Positions 45,311 through 53,120 of a stretch of 64,000 nucleotides of DNA are shown here, one piece after another (the first letter of the stretch is position 1; each line of letters opens with the position of its first letter). The position numbers and the translations under genes were made by a program. The stretch is taken from assembly GCF_030690345.1 (NCBI RefSeq), contig NZ_JAUYGV010000006.1:1240001-1304000 (forward strand). The letters run 5' to 3'. The notes under the pieces are model-generated. The model did not search any database. It worked only from the letters and a program-made list of their open reading frames with translations, and was not told the DNA's origin. The stretch is from Rheinheimera sp. Its GTDB lineage: Bacteria > Pseudomonadota > Gammaproteobacteria > Enterobacterales > Alteromonadaceae.

Positions 45311-45559
45311 TTGAGTTCTGGAGCTGTATTTTTAGTAATTGCGATTATTACTGTTGTTTGTGAAGTAGCGTTTATATATTCAAAATACAATGAAGTTAAC
45401 AAATCTCTAAATGAGCAATGTAAAAACTTAACGGATAAAAAGGCTATAAGTGCGTTTAAGCGTAATCACTGGTTTAAGGCTTTTAGAATAACTTGCTTGA
45501 TTTTATTTTTGCTATTGCTCCCGATTTTGTTAATCGTCTTTTATATATGGCTTCTATAA
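45311..45559 (+). CDS. AT-rich small membrane protein of unknown function
   Basis: An 82-residue protein with two hydrophobic helices (about 5-25 and 58-82) separated by a charged segment with KYNEVNKSLNEQCKNLTDKK. The start is TTG at 45311, supported by AAGGAG at 45300-45305, six bases upstream. Codon use is AT-rich, unlike the flanking housekeeping genes. It is followed by an attC-like hairpin, so it may be a gene cassette. No family is recognised. Confidence 0.6.
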   Translation: MSSGAVFLVIAIITVVCEVAFIYSKYNEVNKSLNEQCKNLTDKKAISAFKRNHWFKAFRITCLILFLLLLPILLIVFYIWLL

Positions 45560-45577
45560 TATAAAAATTAAAAGTGC

Positions 45578-45659
45578 ACATAACAAACGCCGGTGTAAAC
45601 GCGCCCGTTAGGCGCTCTGACGCGTAAAAATTTGCTCGCGTTTGAGGCGGGTTTTATGT
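45578..45659 (+). repeat. attC-like (integron cassette recombination site) hairpin, probably degenerate
   Basis: The left arm (45578-45603) begins ACATAACAAACGCC and the right arm (45637-45659) ends GGCGGGTTTTATGT. They pair over ACATAA, CGCC and AAACGCG with unpaired spacers between. In the centre GCGCC at 45601-45605 pairs with GGCGC at 45611-45615. This order resembles Vibrio-type attC sites, which also start with ATAACAAACGCC. The right core reads GTTTTAT instead of GTT-purine-rich, so it may be inactive. It lies just after one small gene and just before the next, as cassette sites do. Confidence 0.5.
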
Positions 45660-45676
45660 AGCAAGGGGTACGCTCA

Positions 45677-45973
45677 ATGAAATACCAAGTCATGCTACGT
45701 GGTGAAAATTTTGAATTGATGTGGGAAGGGGAAGTTAAAAACCTTGGCTTCTTCACGACAAGGTGGGTAAAAGCTGAGTCTATTGCAGATGCGGAGCTGA
45801 AGGCTGTCACCTTGATAAAGCAAGATGATTCTCTTAAAGCCATGATGGTAGAACAGTCTACTTTGACACCTATGATTTATCTGGAAGAGGTAGCAGTAGC
45901 AAAATGGTGGAAGCGATTGGGTGGTAAGGGTTATTCATTTTGGGAAATGCAACCGGATGCAGTTGCTACATAA
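45677..45973 (+). CDS. AT-rich small protein of unknown function
   Basis: A 98-residue soluble protein starting MKYQVMLRGENFELMWEGEVKN, with a later LGFFTTRWVKAES and several Trp residues near the end. AAGGGG lies about nine bases before the ATG. No signal peptide or membrane segment is visible and no family is recognised. It directly follows the attC-like hairpin, which makes it a candidate cassette gene. Its stop lies in ACATAATAAAC, partly like an attC start, but no matching right end is seen. Confidence 0.6.
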   Translation: MKYQVMLRGENFELMWEGEVKNLGFFTTRWVKAESIADAELKAVTLIKQDDSLKAMMVEQSTLTPMIYLEEVAVAKWWKRLGGKGYSFWEMQPDAVAT

Positions 45974-46026
45974 TAAACTTCGTCATTCGTGGCTTGTGAC
46001 CCCAGCGAAGCTCACAAGTCAGCGCG

Positions 46027-46048
46027 TATGCGTGGGGGGATACGCATA
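46027..46048 (+). promoter_or_regulatory. Hairpin presenting a G run just before the 46051 start
   Basis: TATGCGT at 46027-46033 pairs perfectly with ACGCATA at 46042-46048, with GGGGGGAT as the loop. The ATG follows two bases later, and the G-rich loop is the only purine-rich stretch near the ribosome-site position. Translation control is possible but inferred. Confidence 0.45.
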
Positions 46049-46050
46049 AA

Positions 46051-46569
46051 ATGAATACATTAAAAATGATCCTTAAAGTCATCGAAGGAATAGCAATAGC
46101 TTTGGCGCTGATTCTTGGAATTCTTTGGTATCTAAACCCGAACGGCTCGTTCGAGGCGTTGTCCTTTATGTCGTTACTGGTGGGTGTAACCATTACAGAT
46201 CATATTCGAAGGTACATTGACGAAAGGAACCAGAAACAAGCGTATGAAATGCTCCTGAAAGAATTGGCTCGTCTATTTGAAGAAAAAATTAGCAGGCGAA
46301 TAGAAGACTTAGACGCTGAAACTAAAGACAGAATAAAAACTTATATTTCAGGTCTATTCCCCAAAACCATAAAAGAAGCAATCTTTTTGATGATGGAAGC
46401 TAATACTGAATTGAACAATTCAAATTCTGACGACGAAAAACGCGGGCGGGAATATCCGGTAAAGTCACTCGCTGAAGCTTACGGTATTGAAAGCGGAGCT
46501 TATCAATTTGATAACATGTCCATCTATGAAGCAAAGGGAAACCGTGCTAAATCTAAGAGAAACGCATAA
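46051..46569 (+). CDS. AT-rich membrane-anchored protein of unknown function
   Basis: A 172-residue protein. One or two N-terminal hydrophobic helices (about 6-26 and 35-50) are followed by a highly charged helical region (about 55-110, IRRYIDERNQKQAYEMLLKELARLFEEK) likely to form a coiled coil, then a polar tail rich in Asn, Ser and Lys. Codon use is AT-rich. It has no recognised family. A hairpin with the only G-rich stretch sits at its start, and a GC-rich stem (46579-46598) follows. Confidence 0.6.
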   Translation: MNTLKMILKVIEGIAIALALILGILWYLNPNGSFEALSFMSLLVGVTITDHIRRYIDERNQKQAYEMLLKELARLFEEKISRRIEDLDAETKDRIKTYISGLFPKTIKEAIFLMMEANTELNNSNSDDEKRGREYPVKSLAEAYGIESGAYQFDNMSIYEAKGNRAKSKRNA

Positions 46570-46578
46570 TAAAGGTAC

Positions 46579-46598
46579 AGGCCGGCTTTAACCGGCCT
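46579..46598. terminator. Dyad between the AT-rich patch and the convergent small gene
   Basis: AGGCCGG at 46579-46585 pairs with CCGGCCT at 46592-46598 around CTTTAA. No long T run follows on either strand, so it may only be a weak terminator. Confidence 0.5.
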
Positions 46599-46930
46599 CA
46601 CGCAACAAGGCTATAAATCGCTATAGCAATGGCAATAACGGAAATAATGCTGCTGCCCAGCACCAAGGTTTTATAGGTAGCAACCTGACGCTGTGCTGCT
46701 AATGTTGCCTCTTCGGCAGAGCTAATAACCTTTTGCAATTGCTCGGCAATAATATGCAATGACTGCGCATTTTTGGTTACCGCATCCTGTAACTCTGTAA
46801 TTTGCTGCGCCACCACCGGGTCTGATTTGGCAACCTCAGATTTAGAGGTAAAAGCCGGAATAGCGCTGGTGGCTATTGTTGTCAGATAGGGAGCAAGAGC
46901 TTTGATAAGTGGAATAAATTGTATTGCCAT
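46598..46930 (-). CDS. Small helical membrane protein of unknown function
   Basis: A 110-residue protein. The N terminus is hydrophobic (FIPLIKALAPYLTTIATSAIPAF), the middle (about 40-80) is a likely coiled coil with regular hydrophobic spacing, and the C terminus (about 87-110) is a transmembrane helix rich in Ile and Val. The ATG at 46930 has GGAG six bases upstream. It is 11 bases after a tiny 50-codon reading frame on the same strand, and the two probably form a unit. No family is recognised. Confidence 0.6.
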   Translation of the reverse strand: MAIQFIPLIKALAPYLTTIATSAIPAFTSKSEVAKSDPVVAQQITELQDAVTKNAQSLHIIAEQLQKVISSAEEATLAAQRQVATYKTLVLGSSIISVIAIAIAIYSLVA

Positions 46931-46941
46931 AAGTTCTCCGG

Positions 46942-47094
46942 TTAAACGTAAACGGCTAAGCCTGCAGCCTGGTTAAACGCTAAATTCTGCTCTGTAGCCA
47001 AAATAGCCGCAATTGTTTGTTTCAGCAATCCTTTAACCTGTGCCGCTGTTGCCAGGCGCAACACAAAGCTGATAAGTGGCAGATGCTGTGCCAT
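46942..47094 (-). CDS. Tiny 50-residue amphipathic protein, upstream partner of the 46598-46930 gene
   Basis: Reading frame of 50 residues: it starts MAQHLPLISFVLRLATAA, continues with an Ala/Gln/Lys-rich helix (QVKGLLKQTIAAILATEQ) and ends GLAVYV before TAA. The stop is followed after a CGGAGAACT spacer by the ATG of the 110-residue gene. The start ATG lies in a perfect hairpin (47085-47105). Coding is plausible from the amphipathic pattern and the spacing, but the ribosome site is poor. It may be a small membrane-active peptide or a leader peptide. Confidence 0.45.
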   Translation of the reverse strand: MAQHLPLISFVLRLATAAQVKGLLKQTIAAILATEQNLAFNQAAGLAVYV

Positions 47095-47105
47095 CAAGGC
47101 ACAGC
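47085..47105. promoter_or_regulatory. Perfect hairpin over the start codon of the tiny gene
   Basis: GCTGTGCC at 47085-47092 pairs perfectly with GGCACAGC at 47098-47105 around ATCAA. On the minus strand it reads GCTGTGCC-TTGAT-GGCACAGC, so the ATG at 47094-47092 is partly in the loop. It could hold back translation. Confidence 0.45.
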
Positions 47106-47140
47106 TTGTATGCAAAAATTACCTCAGGAATTACTACCCG

Positions 47141-47359
47141 ATGCGCGATACGTTAAGACAGAAAGTTATTGAGATATGCGATAAGAAAATGCTCGCCAAA
47201 GGCGACACCGTTGGCGTGTCGTTTTACGCCTTTTTTGCTAATAAAAATGACGACCCGGCGCTGCTGATGGAAGCGGCTACCTGGTGGATCCAAACCCACC
47301 GGCTGGATCATTTTGAAAAAGCGCTGAAAATTAAGCAGATGGTGCAAGCAGGGCTTTAG
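47141..47359 (+). CDS. Small conserved protein, DUF6500-like
   Basis: A 72-residue soluble protein. The wording LRQKVIEICDKKMLAKGD, VGVSFYAFFANKNDDPALLMEAATWWIQTHRLDHFEKA is that of a small conserved family in marine gammaproteobacteria that I recall as DUF6500; function is unknown. It is divergent from the tiny gene pair. Confidence 0.72.
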   Translation: MRDTLRQKVIEICDKKMLAKGDTVGVSFYAFFANKNDDPALLMEAATWWIQTHRLDHFEKALKIKQMVQAGL

Positions 47360-47457
47360 CCGCCGGCAATATAATAATATCAGGTCAGAATATTGTCTTT
47401 CTTCTACACTTGTTGCTCTGCCCGGTAATTACTGCGGTTTTGCATCTGGAGTCTTGC

Positions 47458-48321
47458 TTGAAAACTACACTAATCTGTTTGCTGTGGTTGTTTATGCTGA
47501 TGCCATTGGCAATGTTGCCTGCTAAGCCGCTTGCAGCTGAACCTACTGCAGAGTCAGTGGCTGCTGTAACAACAAAAGTGCCGCTGCGCATCCTGACTGA
47601 ACCGGCCGGCCGCGGCCGGTTAACAGACAAGCATGGCAATCTTTACGGTATGTCTACGCAGCTGGTTAAGGCGATACAGCAGCAGGTAGGCGATAACACC
47701 ACTATTGAGATTTTTCCCTGGGCACGCGCTTATGCCATTGCGGTAAGCAGTGCCAATGTGGCGGTGTATGACACCATCAGAACCGCAGACAGAGAAAATA
47801 AATTCAAATGGGTGGGGCCTATTAAGATCTATGCGGTAAACCTGTACGCCAAACGCGACGTTGTCGCCGACAATGCCAGCCTGGCAGATCTACTGCAAAA
47901 TCATGTTGTCTGTGAAACCCGCAATACCAGTATCGTTAACGAGCTGCTGTCACTGGGTTTTGTGATAGAGCAAAACCTGATCCTAAGCCGGCAGTCCGGC
48001 GATTGCTACAATATGCTTAAACTCGGCCGCGCCGATTTAATCGCTATGCACGGCGACGTTACCGCCAAACGCATGGCTGAACTGCGCGACGCCGGGCTGG
48101 ATTTACAGGCAGTTTACCCACTGCAAAACATTGAAATGTATCTGGCGTTTTCCAGGCAGGTTGATGATGCCGTAATACTTAACTGGCAGTGCGCGTTAAA
48201 TAAACTGGTGCTGCAAGGCCAGTTCCGTCAGTTATATCAGGATGAATACCCGGAAGTGATGATCAGTGAAATTGAAGCCAGGGCAGAAAGGTCGCAGCAG
48301 CAACTGCTGTGCCCCTTGTAA
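47458..48321 (+). CDS. Exported solute-binding protein (SBP_bac_3-like)
   Basis: A protein of 287 residues from the TTG at 47458, which has GGAG six bases upstream. The signal peptide is about LKTTLICLLWLFMLMPLAMLPAKPLAA. The mature part has the two-lobe pattern of amino-acid-type binding proteins: LTEPAGRGRLTDKHGNLYGMSTQLVKAIQQQ, IEIFPWARAYAI and LKLGRADLIAMHGD. FPWARA is typical of a group of stand-alone periplasmic SBP_bac_3-like proteins. No ABC transporter is beside it. It converges on the histidine kinase gene. Confidence 0.8.
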   Translation: MKTTLICLLWLFMLMPLAMLPAKPLAAEPTAESVAAVTTKVPLRILTEPAGRGRLTDKHGNLYGMSTQLVKAIQQQVGDNTTIEIFPWARAYAIAVSSANVAVYDTIRTADRENKFKWVGPIKIYAVNLYAKRDVVADNASLADLLQNHVVCETRNTSIVNELLSLGFVIEQNLILSRQSGDCYNMLKLGRADLIAMHGDVTAKRMAELRDAGLDLQAVYPLQNIEMYLAFSRQVDDAVILNWQCALNKLVLQGQFRQLYQDEYPEVMISEIEARAERSQQQLLCPL

Positions 48322-48324
48322 TTC

Positions 48325-49554
48325 TTACCACGACAGACGGGCGATTACATGCGCTTCATCAGCGAGCAGCGAAAACGACCAGCCATTGCGCTCACACAGC
48401 CGTTGCACAATACCCAGACCCAGGCCATAGCCATGAGACTCCGTCCTGGCCGGCGTGCGCCGGTCATCGGCATCACTGCTTCGCTGATTGGTGACTAACA
48501 GCTCGTGCTGTTTAATGCGAATGGTGATCGGTCCGTGCCCGTCGAGGCTGTGCTCGAACGCATTGCGCACCAGATTATTCACCGCGATAGCAAAAGCCTG
48601 CGGATGGCCGCAGACTTCAGCGGTTGCGACTTCGTCGATCTCAACAGCGACCAACTTGCGGTGCAGCAGGTAGCGTTGCTGTTCTATCGCTTTGTTCACC
48701 AGCGGCAGCACGAAAAACTGCTCGTCATACCAGCCGTCGTCGGCTTCGCGGGCCAGGCACAAGAACATTTCAATTGTGGTTTTCATGTCCAGCGTGGCGC
48801 GCCGCACCCGATCCAGCGCCTTCATATCGCTTGCTGACAGCTCGCTGTGTTCCAGCAGCTCAAGCGCGCCTGTTATCACCGTGATCGGCGTGCGCAACTC
48901 ATGGCTGGCTGAATCGGTAAAGTAGCGCTCTCTGGCAATAAAGGCGCTGATCCGCTCAAGGGTTTTCTCAATGGTCTCAGCCAGCACACCCACTTCATCA
49001 GCGCCAAACCGGTCAGACCCTATGCGTTTATAGTCTTCAGCCGACAGATGTTCCAGGTCGATGGCCGCAACCACTTTGGCCAGTTGCAGGACAGGGGCGA
49101 CTGCTCTGCGCATCACCACAATGCCAAGCCCGAAACCAATAACACCGAGTGTTCCCACCACAGCGCTAATAAGCAGCAGCCACCACCAGTCCTCTGATGA
49201 CGCCGCCTCAATCCCGGCAACGTCGAACACCACAAAGGCACGGCGCTGTCCATTATCGGTAGCCAGCACTGCAACATGCAACTCTTTGGCTTCGAATTCG
49301 TACAATCCCTCATCGGGGTTAGTTTGTGCCCATTCCCGCAGTGATTCCGGCAGGTCAGCCGCCTCATCGTATGCGCGCAGGTTCGCCGGCATAGCGGGAT
49401 AGCTTTGGGCGGCACGCTGCAGCTGATGCACCAGTACCCGGTCTTCACTTAACCTGATCGCCGCGAGGAAGGCGAAGCCCCAAAGCACGCTGAGCACAGC
49501 AACACAGATAGCAAAGGCACAGGCGACACGCTTACGTAAACTGCGGCGGTACAT
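48325..49554 (-). CDS. Sensor histidine kinase of an OmpR-type two-component system
   Basis: A 409-residue inner-membrane kinase. Two hydrophobic helices (about 9-33 and 123-150) flank a periplasmic sensor region. A HAMP linker follows, then SASHELRTPITVITGALELLEHS with the phospho-acceptor His near residue 216, and an ATPase domain with AIAVNNLVRNAFEHS and SHGYGLGLGIVQRLCER. It overlaps the regulator stop by one base (TAATG). Together with the TonB-dependent receptor gene upstream it may sense the transported compound. Confidence 0.93.
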   Translation of the reverse strand: MYRRSLRKRVACAFAICVAVLSVLWGFAFLAAIRLSEDRVLVHQLQRAAQSYPAMPANLRAYDEAADLPESLREWAQTNPDEGLYEFEAKELHVAVLATDNGQRRAFVVFDVAGIEAASSEDWWWLLLISAVVGTLGVIGFGLGIVVMRRAVAPVLQLAKVVAAIDLEHLSAEDYKRIGSDRFGADEVGVLAETIEKTLERISAFIARERYFTDSASHELRTPITVITGALELLEHSELSASDMKALDRVRRATLDMKTTIEMFLCLAREADDGWYDEQFFVLPLVNKAIEQQRYLLHRKLVAVEIDEVATAEVCGHPQAFAIAVNNLVRNAFEHSLDGHGPITIRIKQHELLVTNQRSSDADDRRTPARTESHGYGLGLGIVQRLCERNGWSFSLLADEAHVIARLSW

Positions 49555-50258
49555 TACTCAGCATCCTCTGCAATCCGGTAGCCGATGCGGTGCACCGTAT
49601 GGATCAACGCTTTGGCAAACGGCCTGTCGATAGCCTGGCGCAGCTTGTAAAGGTGCGAGCGCAGGGCATCGCCATCGGGGGGCTCGTCAGCCCACAATAG
49701 TGTTTCGAGCACATCACGAGCCACAACAGACGGCGATTGTTCCATCAAACGTTGCAGCAGTCTGATACCGGCCGGGGTGAGATCGATACGCCGTCCTGCG
49801 CGATGCACTTGCAGCGTGGACTTGTTCAACGTCAGATCAGCCACAGTTAACAGGTTGTCGGTTCTGCCGTGGCTACGTTTGTACAGCGCCTGCAACCTTG
49901 CATGCAGCTCTTGTAAGGCGAATGGCTTGATCAAATAGTCATCGGCTCCTGCGGCAAAGCCTTTCAGTTTATCGTCAAGCGTGTCTCTGGCCGTTAGCAT
50001 AAGCACCGGCGTTGTTGTTCCTGCATCTGTGCGCAGCCTTTGGCAGAAGTTTAAGCCATCCATCCCGGGCAGCATCAGGTCCAGCACAATAACGTCAAAC
50101 GAATTGCTCAACGCCAGGTGCATCGCGCTGATACCGTCATAGGCAAAATCCATCACATAGCTATGCTTTGCAAGATAGGCAGCAATGTTGGCGCAAATGT
50201 CGCGGTTGTCCTCGACAATCAACACTCTAACCGGCACCGCACCAAGCGCGTGAACCAT
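49554..50258 (-). CDS. OmpR-family response regulator
   Basis: A 234-residue DNA-binding regulator. Receiver motifs are LIVEDNRD, VLDLMLPGMDG with the phospho-acceptor Asp, MLTARDT and YLIKPFAL. The winged-helix domain (about 140-230) has LTPAGIRLLQRLME and LRSHLYKLRQAIDRPF near the end. It is coupled to the kinase gene by a one-base overlap and lies 51 bases after the receptor gene. The start at 50258 may be one of several; the conserved part begins at VRVLIVEDN. Confidence 0.94.
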   Translation of the reverse strand: MVHALGAVPVRVLIVEDNRDICANIAAYLAKHSYVMDFAYDGISAMHLALSNSFDVIVLDLMLPGMDGLNFCQRLRTDAGTTTPVLMLTARDTLDDKLKGFAAGADDYLIKPFALQELHARLQALYKRSHGRTDNLLTVADLTLNKSTLQVHRAGRRIDLTPAGIRLLQRLMEQSPSVVARDVLETLLWADEPPDGDALRSHLYKLRQAIDRPFAKALIHTVHRIGYRIAEDAE

Positions 50259-50309
50259 ATGCTGCTACTCCTTACCAGTTGTTACCGGGCCCGATTTACC
50301 ATGCGCGAT

Positions 50310-52721
50310 TTACCACGCATAATCCAGTCGCAGACCAATCAGCGGCTCCGCTTCGCTATCGTCCTGTACCAGCACGCCGCGGCGGTAGTCAAACTCGGTG
50401 TCGTCGCCCGACGACGCTGCCGTTACGTTGATCACATCGAGAAAGGCTGTGACATCTATCGGGCCAAAGGCGCGTCTGTAGTCAACGCGAACATTCAACA
50501 AGCCGGAACTGTCTTTGCGCCCGACATTGCGCTCTGTGATCTCTTTTGAGTAGCGCAGCGGTTGCCCGGGCCCCAATACGTCAGCGTGAATAATAAAGTT
50601 GTCATCCGGCCGGCCGGAAAGGTACTTGTAACGCCCGGCCACCTTCCAGCGGTCGCTGATCTCCCAGGTCAGGCCCAGGGTCGCCACATGCTTGCGGTTG
50701 AATTCAGCGGCTACGTCACCGCGGCCGTCTTTGCGATCGACCACGGCATCGTTGTAAGAATAGGTTGCGCTGGCGTACAGGCCTTCGAATATCGTACCGT
50801 TAACCACTATATCAACGCCATAGGAGCGGCCATCGCCAATATTGGCAAAGGTGCCGTTGGCCCGATCCAGGTCTACCACCAGGTTGTCGAGGTTTTGATA
50901 GTAGGCTTCGGTTAACACCGACCAATTGCTGTGCGGGAAATATTTAAAACCGACACTGCTGTGGATGATTTTTTCCGTCTCAAGCGTGTTTGACGCGTTA
51001 GCGGCCAGCTGTAAATACCGTGGTGACTGATGAAACAACCCGGCAGTGGCAAAATATCTCACCGTTTTACCCGGCCGCCAGTTAACGCTGAACCTGGGTG
51101 AGGCGAAGCTTTCGTCGGCAAAACCGTCGCGCTCAAGCCGCAAGCCGGTGCCAAAATCCCAGGCACCGCGCTGGAAAACCTGCTCTACGTAAGCGGCATA
51201 GCTGGTTTCTTTCTGCTTTATCGCAGAGTTAATGCTGCCTGGCTCAAGCACAATATAACGCTGCTGTGGGTCGGGTCTGAAATCGTCGTCGTCGTAGACA
51301 AAGCGGATCCAATCGCCGTCTAACACTGTGCTATAGTCCAGTTCAATTTGCGTTAGCTGAACACCGGCACTGAATACACCCCATTGATTCATTGTCTCAA
51401 AATCGCTGCGCCAGCCGATCTCCGTTTCAGCTTCAGCAATGGTAATAATGTCTTCCCGCACAGGAAAATCAGCTGCGGGTGAGCCCTCTGGTACCAGATC
51501 AGGAAAGGCTTCCCCCTCAGAGCTAATCTTGTCGCTGTTGCGGTAGTACAGCTTGTTGGTCCAGACAGCTGTTTCACCAATTAATGAGCGCAAGGTCAGG
51601 CCGTACAAGTCACTGTCTTGTTCGGCATATTGCAGCGCGGCATCTTCAAAATTAGGCGACTCAAAAACGTGCGTCACGTCGCGGCTGTAGTCCTCGTGGG
51701 TATCTATCAGCAGCACTTCCAGCGTATGGTTCTGGTTGAATGGTATTACCGACTTGACGATGATGTCCCTTAACACCGGCTCGCCAATGTCCAGCTCTTC
51801 AATGGTTTCAAACAACTTGCCAAAATCCAGCCGCCGCGCAGAAACCAGCATTGTTGCGTCATCGGTGATACCGGCAGGGCCGTCGTAACCCACTTCATAA
51901 CCGGCCAGGTCGTAACGGAAACTGGCTGACGGGCCGGGATTACCATCGGCGACATCCAGTTTCAGTAGCGAAGCCGCGCGGCCACCATAAGCCGCACCCC
52001 AGCCACCGGGTGAGAAGTCGGCACCATTGATAACATTCGGCGCGAAAATCGAGAACCGGCCGCCACCACCGACATCTTCTTCTTCACCCAGGGTCGCATC
52101 AAAGTGCACCGCTTTATCAAACGGAAAGTCATCGACGAATAACAAGTTATCTCTCGGGCCACGGCCGCGTACACTAAAGCTGGCAAATTCACTGGCGGAT
52201 GCCAGGCCGGGTAAACCGTCTAAGGAGAGCAGCGGATCGGCACCACCGCCGACAGCGCTTAGCAAGGTTTCTCTGTCGAGATAGGTGGAGGAACCTGACG
52301 CAAAGGTATTAGTTTGCTGTCCCCGAACCAGCACTTTCTCAATTTCCACTTCGCTGAGTTTGAATTCAACCTTGATATTTTTGCGCGTAATCACCCGCAC
52401 ACTTGGCTCATACACTACGGCAAACCCGCTTTTAGCCAGGTTTACCGAGTAAAGACCGGGTTCGAGCTGTTCAACGACGATACGACCTTGAGCGTCGGTT
52501 ACTAAAGTTTGCGTTAAATTGCTTTGCCGTTTCGTCAGCGTGATCTGCACCTCTGCCACTGGCCGGTCAGTAAGCTGATTTTTGACGATGACAGTCAGCG
52601 CACCGGGTGCCTCTGCAGCACCGGCAAAAATGGGTAAAGCAAAAAGTGGCAAGCCAAGCAGCAGCCCCCACAATCTCAACCGTAGTCTAAACAACACTAC
52701 CTTTGTTAGTTGCCTGTTCAT
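50310..52721 (-). CDS. TonB-dependent outer-membrane receptor with a CarboxypepD_reg-like N-terminal domain
   Basis: An 803-residue outer-membrane transporter. A signal peptide (about 1-36) is followed by a carboxypeptidase-regulatory-like beta domain (about 40-125, ALTVIVKNQLTDRPVAEV and GRIVVEQLEPGLYSVNLAKSG), a plug domain (about 130-260, with FASFSVRGRGPRDNLLFVDDFPFD) and a 22-strand barrel ending in an aromatic residue (RLDYAW). Such proteins import metal complexes, carbohydrates or other large ligands using TonB energy. The substrate is unknown. The receptor is first in a cluster with the OmpR-type pair. A GGAGG ribosome site lies 9 bases before the ATG. Confidence 0.92.
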   Translation of the reverse strand: MNRQLTKVVLFRLRLRLWGLLLGLPLFALPIFAGAAEAPGALTVIVKNQLTDRPVAEVQITLTKRQSNLTQTLVTDAQGRIVVEQLEPGLYSVNLAKSGFAVVYEPSVRVITRKNIKVEFKLSEVEIEKVLVRGQQTNTFASGSSTYLDRETLLSAVGGGADPLLSLDGLPGLASASEFASFSVRGRGPRDNLLFVDDFPFDKAVHFDATLGEEEDVGGGGRFSIFAPNVINGADFSPGGWGAAYGGRAASLLKLDVADGNPGPSASFRYDLAGYEVGYDGPAGITDDATMLVSARRLDFGKLFETIEELDIGEPVLRDIIVKSVIPFNQNHTLEVLLIDTHEDYSRDVTHVFESPNFEDAALQYAEQDSDLYGLTLRSLIGETAVWTNKLYYRNSDKISSEGEAFPDLVPEGSPAADFPVREDIITIAEAETEIGWRSDFETMNQWGVFSAGVQLTQIELDYSTVLDGDWIRFVYDDDDFRPDPQQRYIVLEPGSINSAIKQKETSYAAYVEQVFQRGAWDFGTGLRLERDGFADESFASPRFSVNWRPGKTVRYFATAGLFHQSPRYLQLAANASNTLETEKIIHSSVGFKYFPHSNWSVLTEAYYQNLDNLVVDLDRANGTFANIGDGRSYGVDIVVNGTIFEGLYASATYSYNDAVVDRKDGRGDVAAEFNRKHVATLGLTWEISDRWKVAGRYKYLSGRPDDNFIIHADVLGPGQPLRYSKEITERNVGRKDSSGLLNVRVDYRRAFGPIDVTAFLDVINVTAASSGDDTEFDYRRGVLVQDDSEAEPLIGLRLDYAW

Positions 52722-53120
52722 ATTGTTATTCCTCCAACTATCAGCCGTATTTATTTGATGAAACGCTGCGAGATTAGCAAAGCCATTGTGACTAAAAAGT
52801 CGCTGAAATGTGGAAGTGGTTGAATTTGTTCCGTGCTAAGCATAAAACCGGCCGGAGTAAATAAGCCGGATCGAGCATAGCAACAGCGCTTGGATAACTC
52901 AAACCAGCAGCCGGACAGTTATCCGGCCGATGATTCTTAATCAGAATTGCGTGAATAAAGTACTGGCAATGACTCTGAACCCATAGCGCCTTAATTTCTG
53001 ACATCAGTTGTAACAATAACCCTATAGGCAAAAACCGCTTTTCGGTGCAGCATCTTAGCGGCAGCGGCAGCTGCTGCAGTGGCAGCGTTAAATCAGCTTA
53101 TAAACAAGGACAGGTGAAAC
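52722..53120. other. Intergenic region between the divergent receptor and DUF4386 genes
   Basis: No gene is seen. GCCGGA at 52910-52915 pairs with TCCGGC at 52922-52927, and a second CCGGC-rich dyad lies near 52850-52875. A GCAGC-rich stretch is at 53070-53100. These may be control sites for the receptor cluster. Confidence 0.4.

Noticed and set aside
45974..46050. Second attC-like site between the 45677 and 46051 genes
   Set aside because: The left end (ACATAATAAAC) is similar, but no complementary right end exists; the local hairpins are separate.
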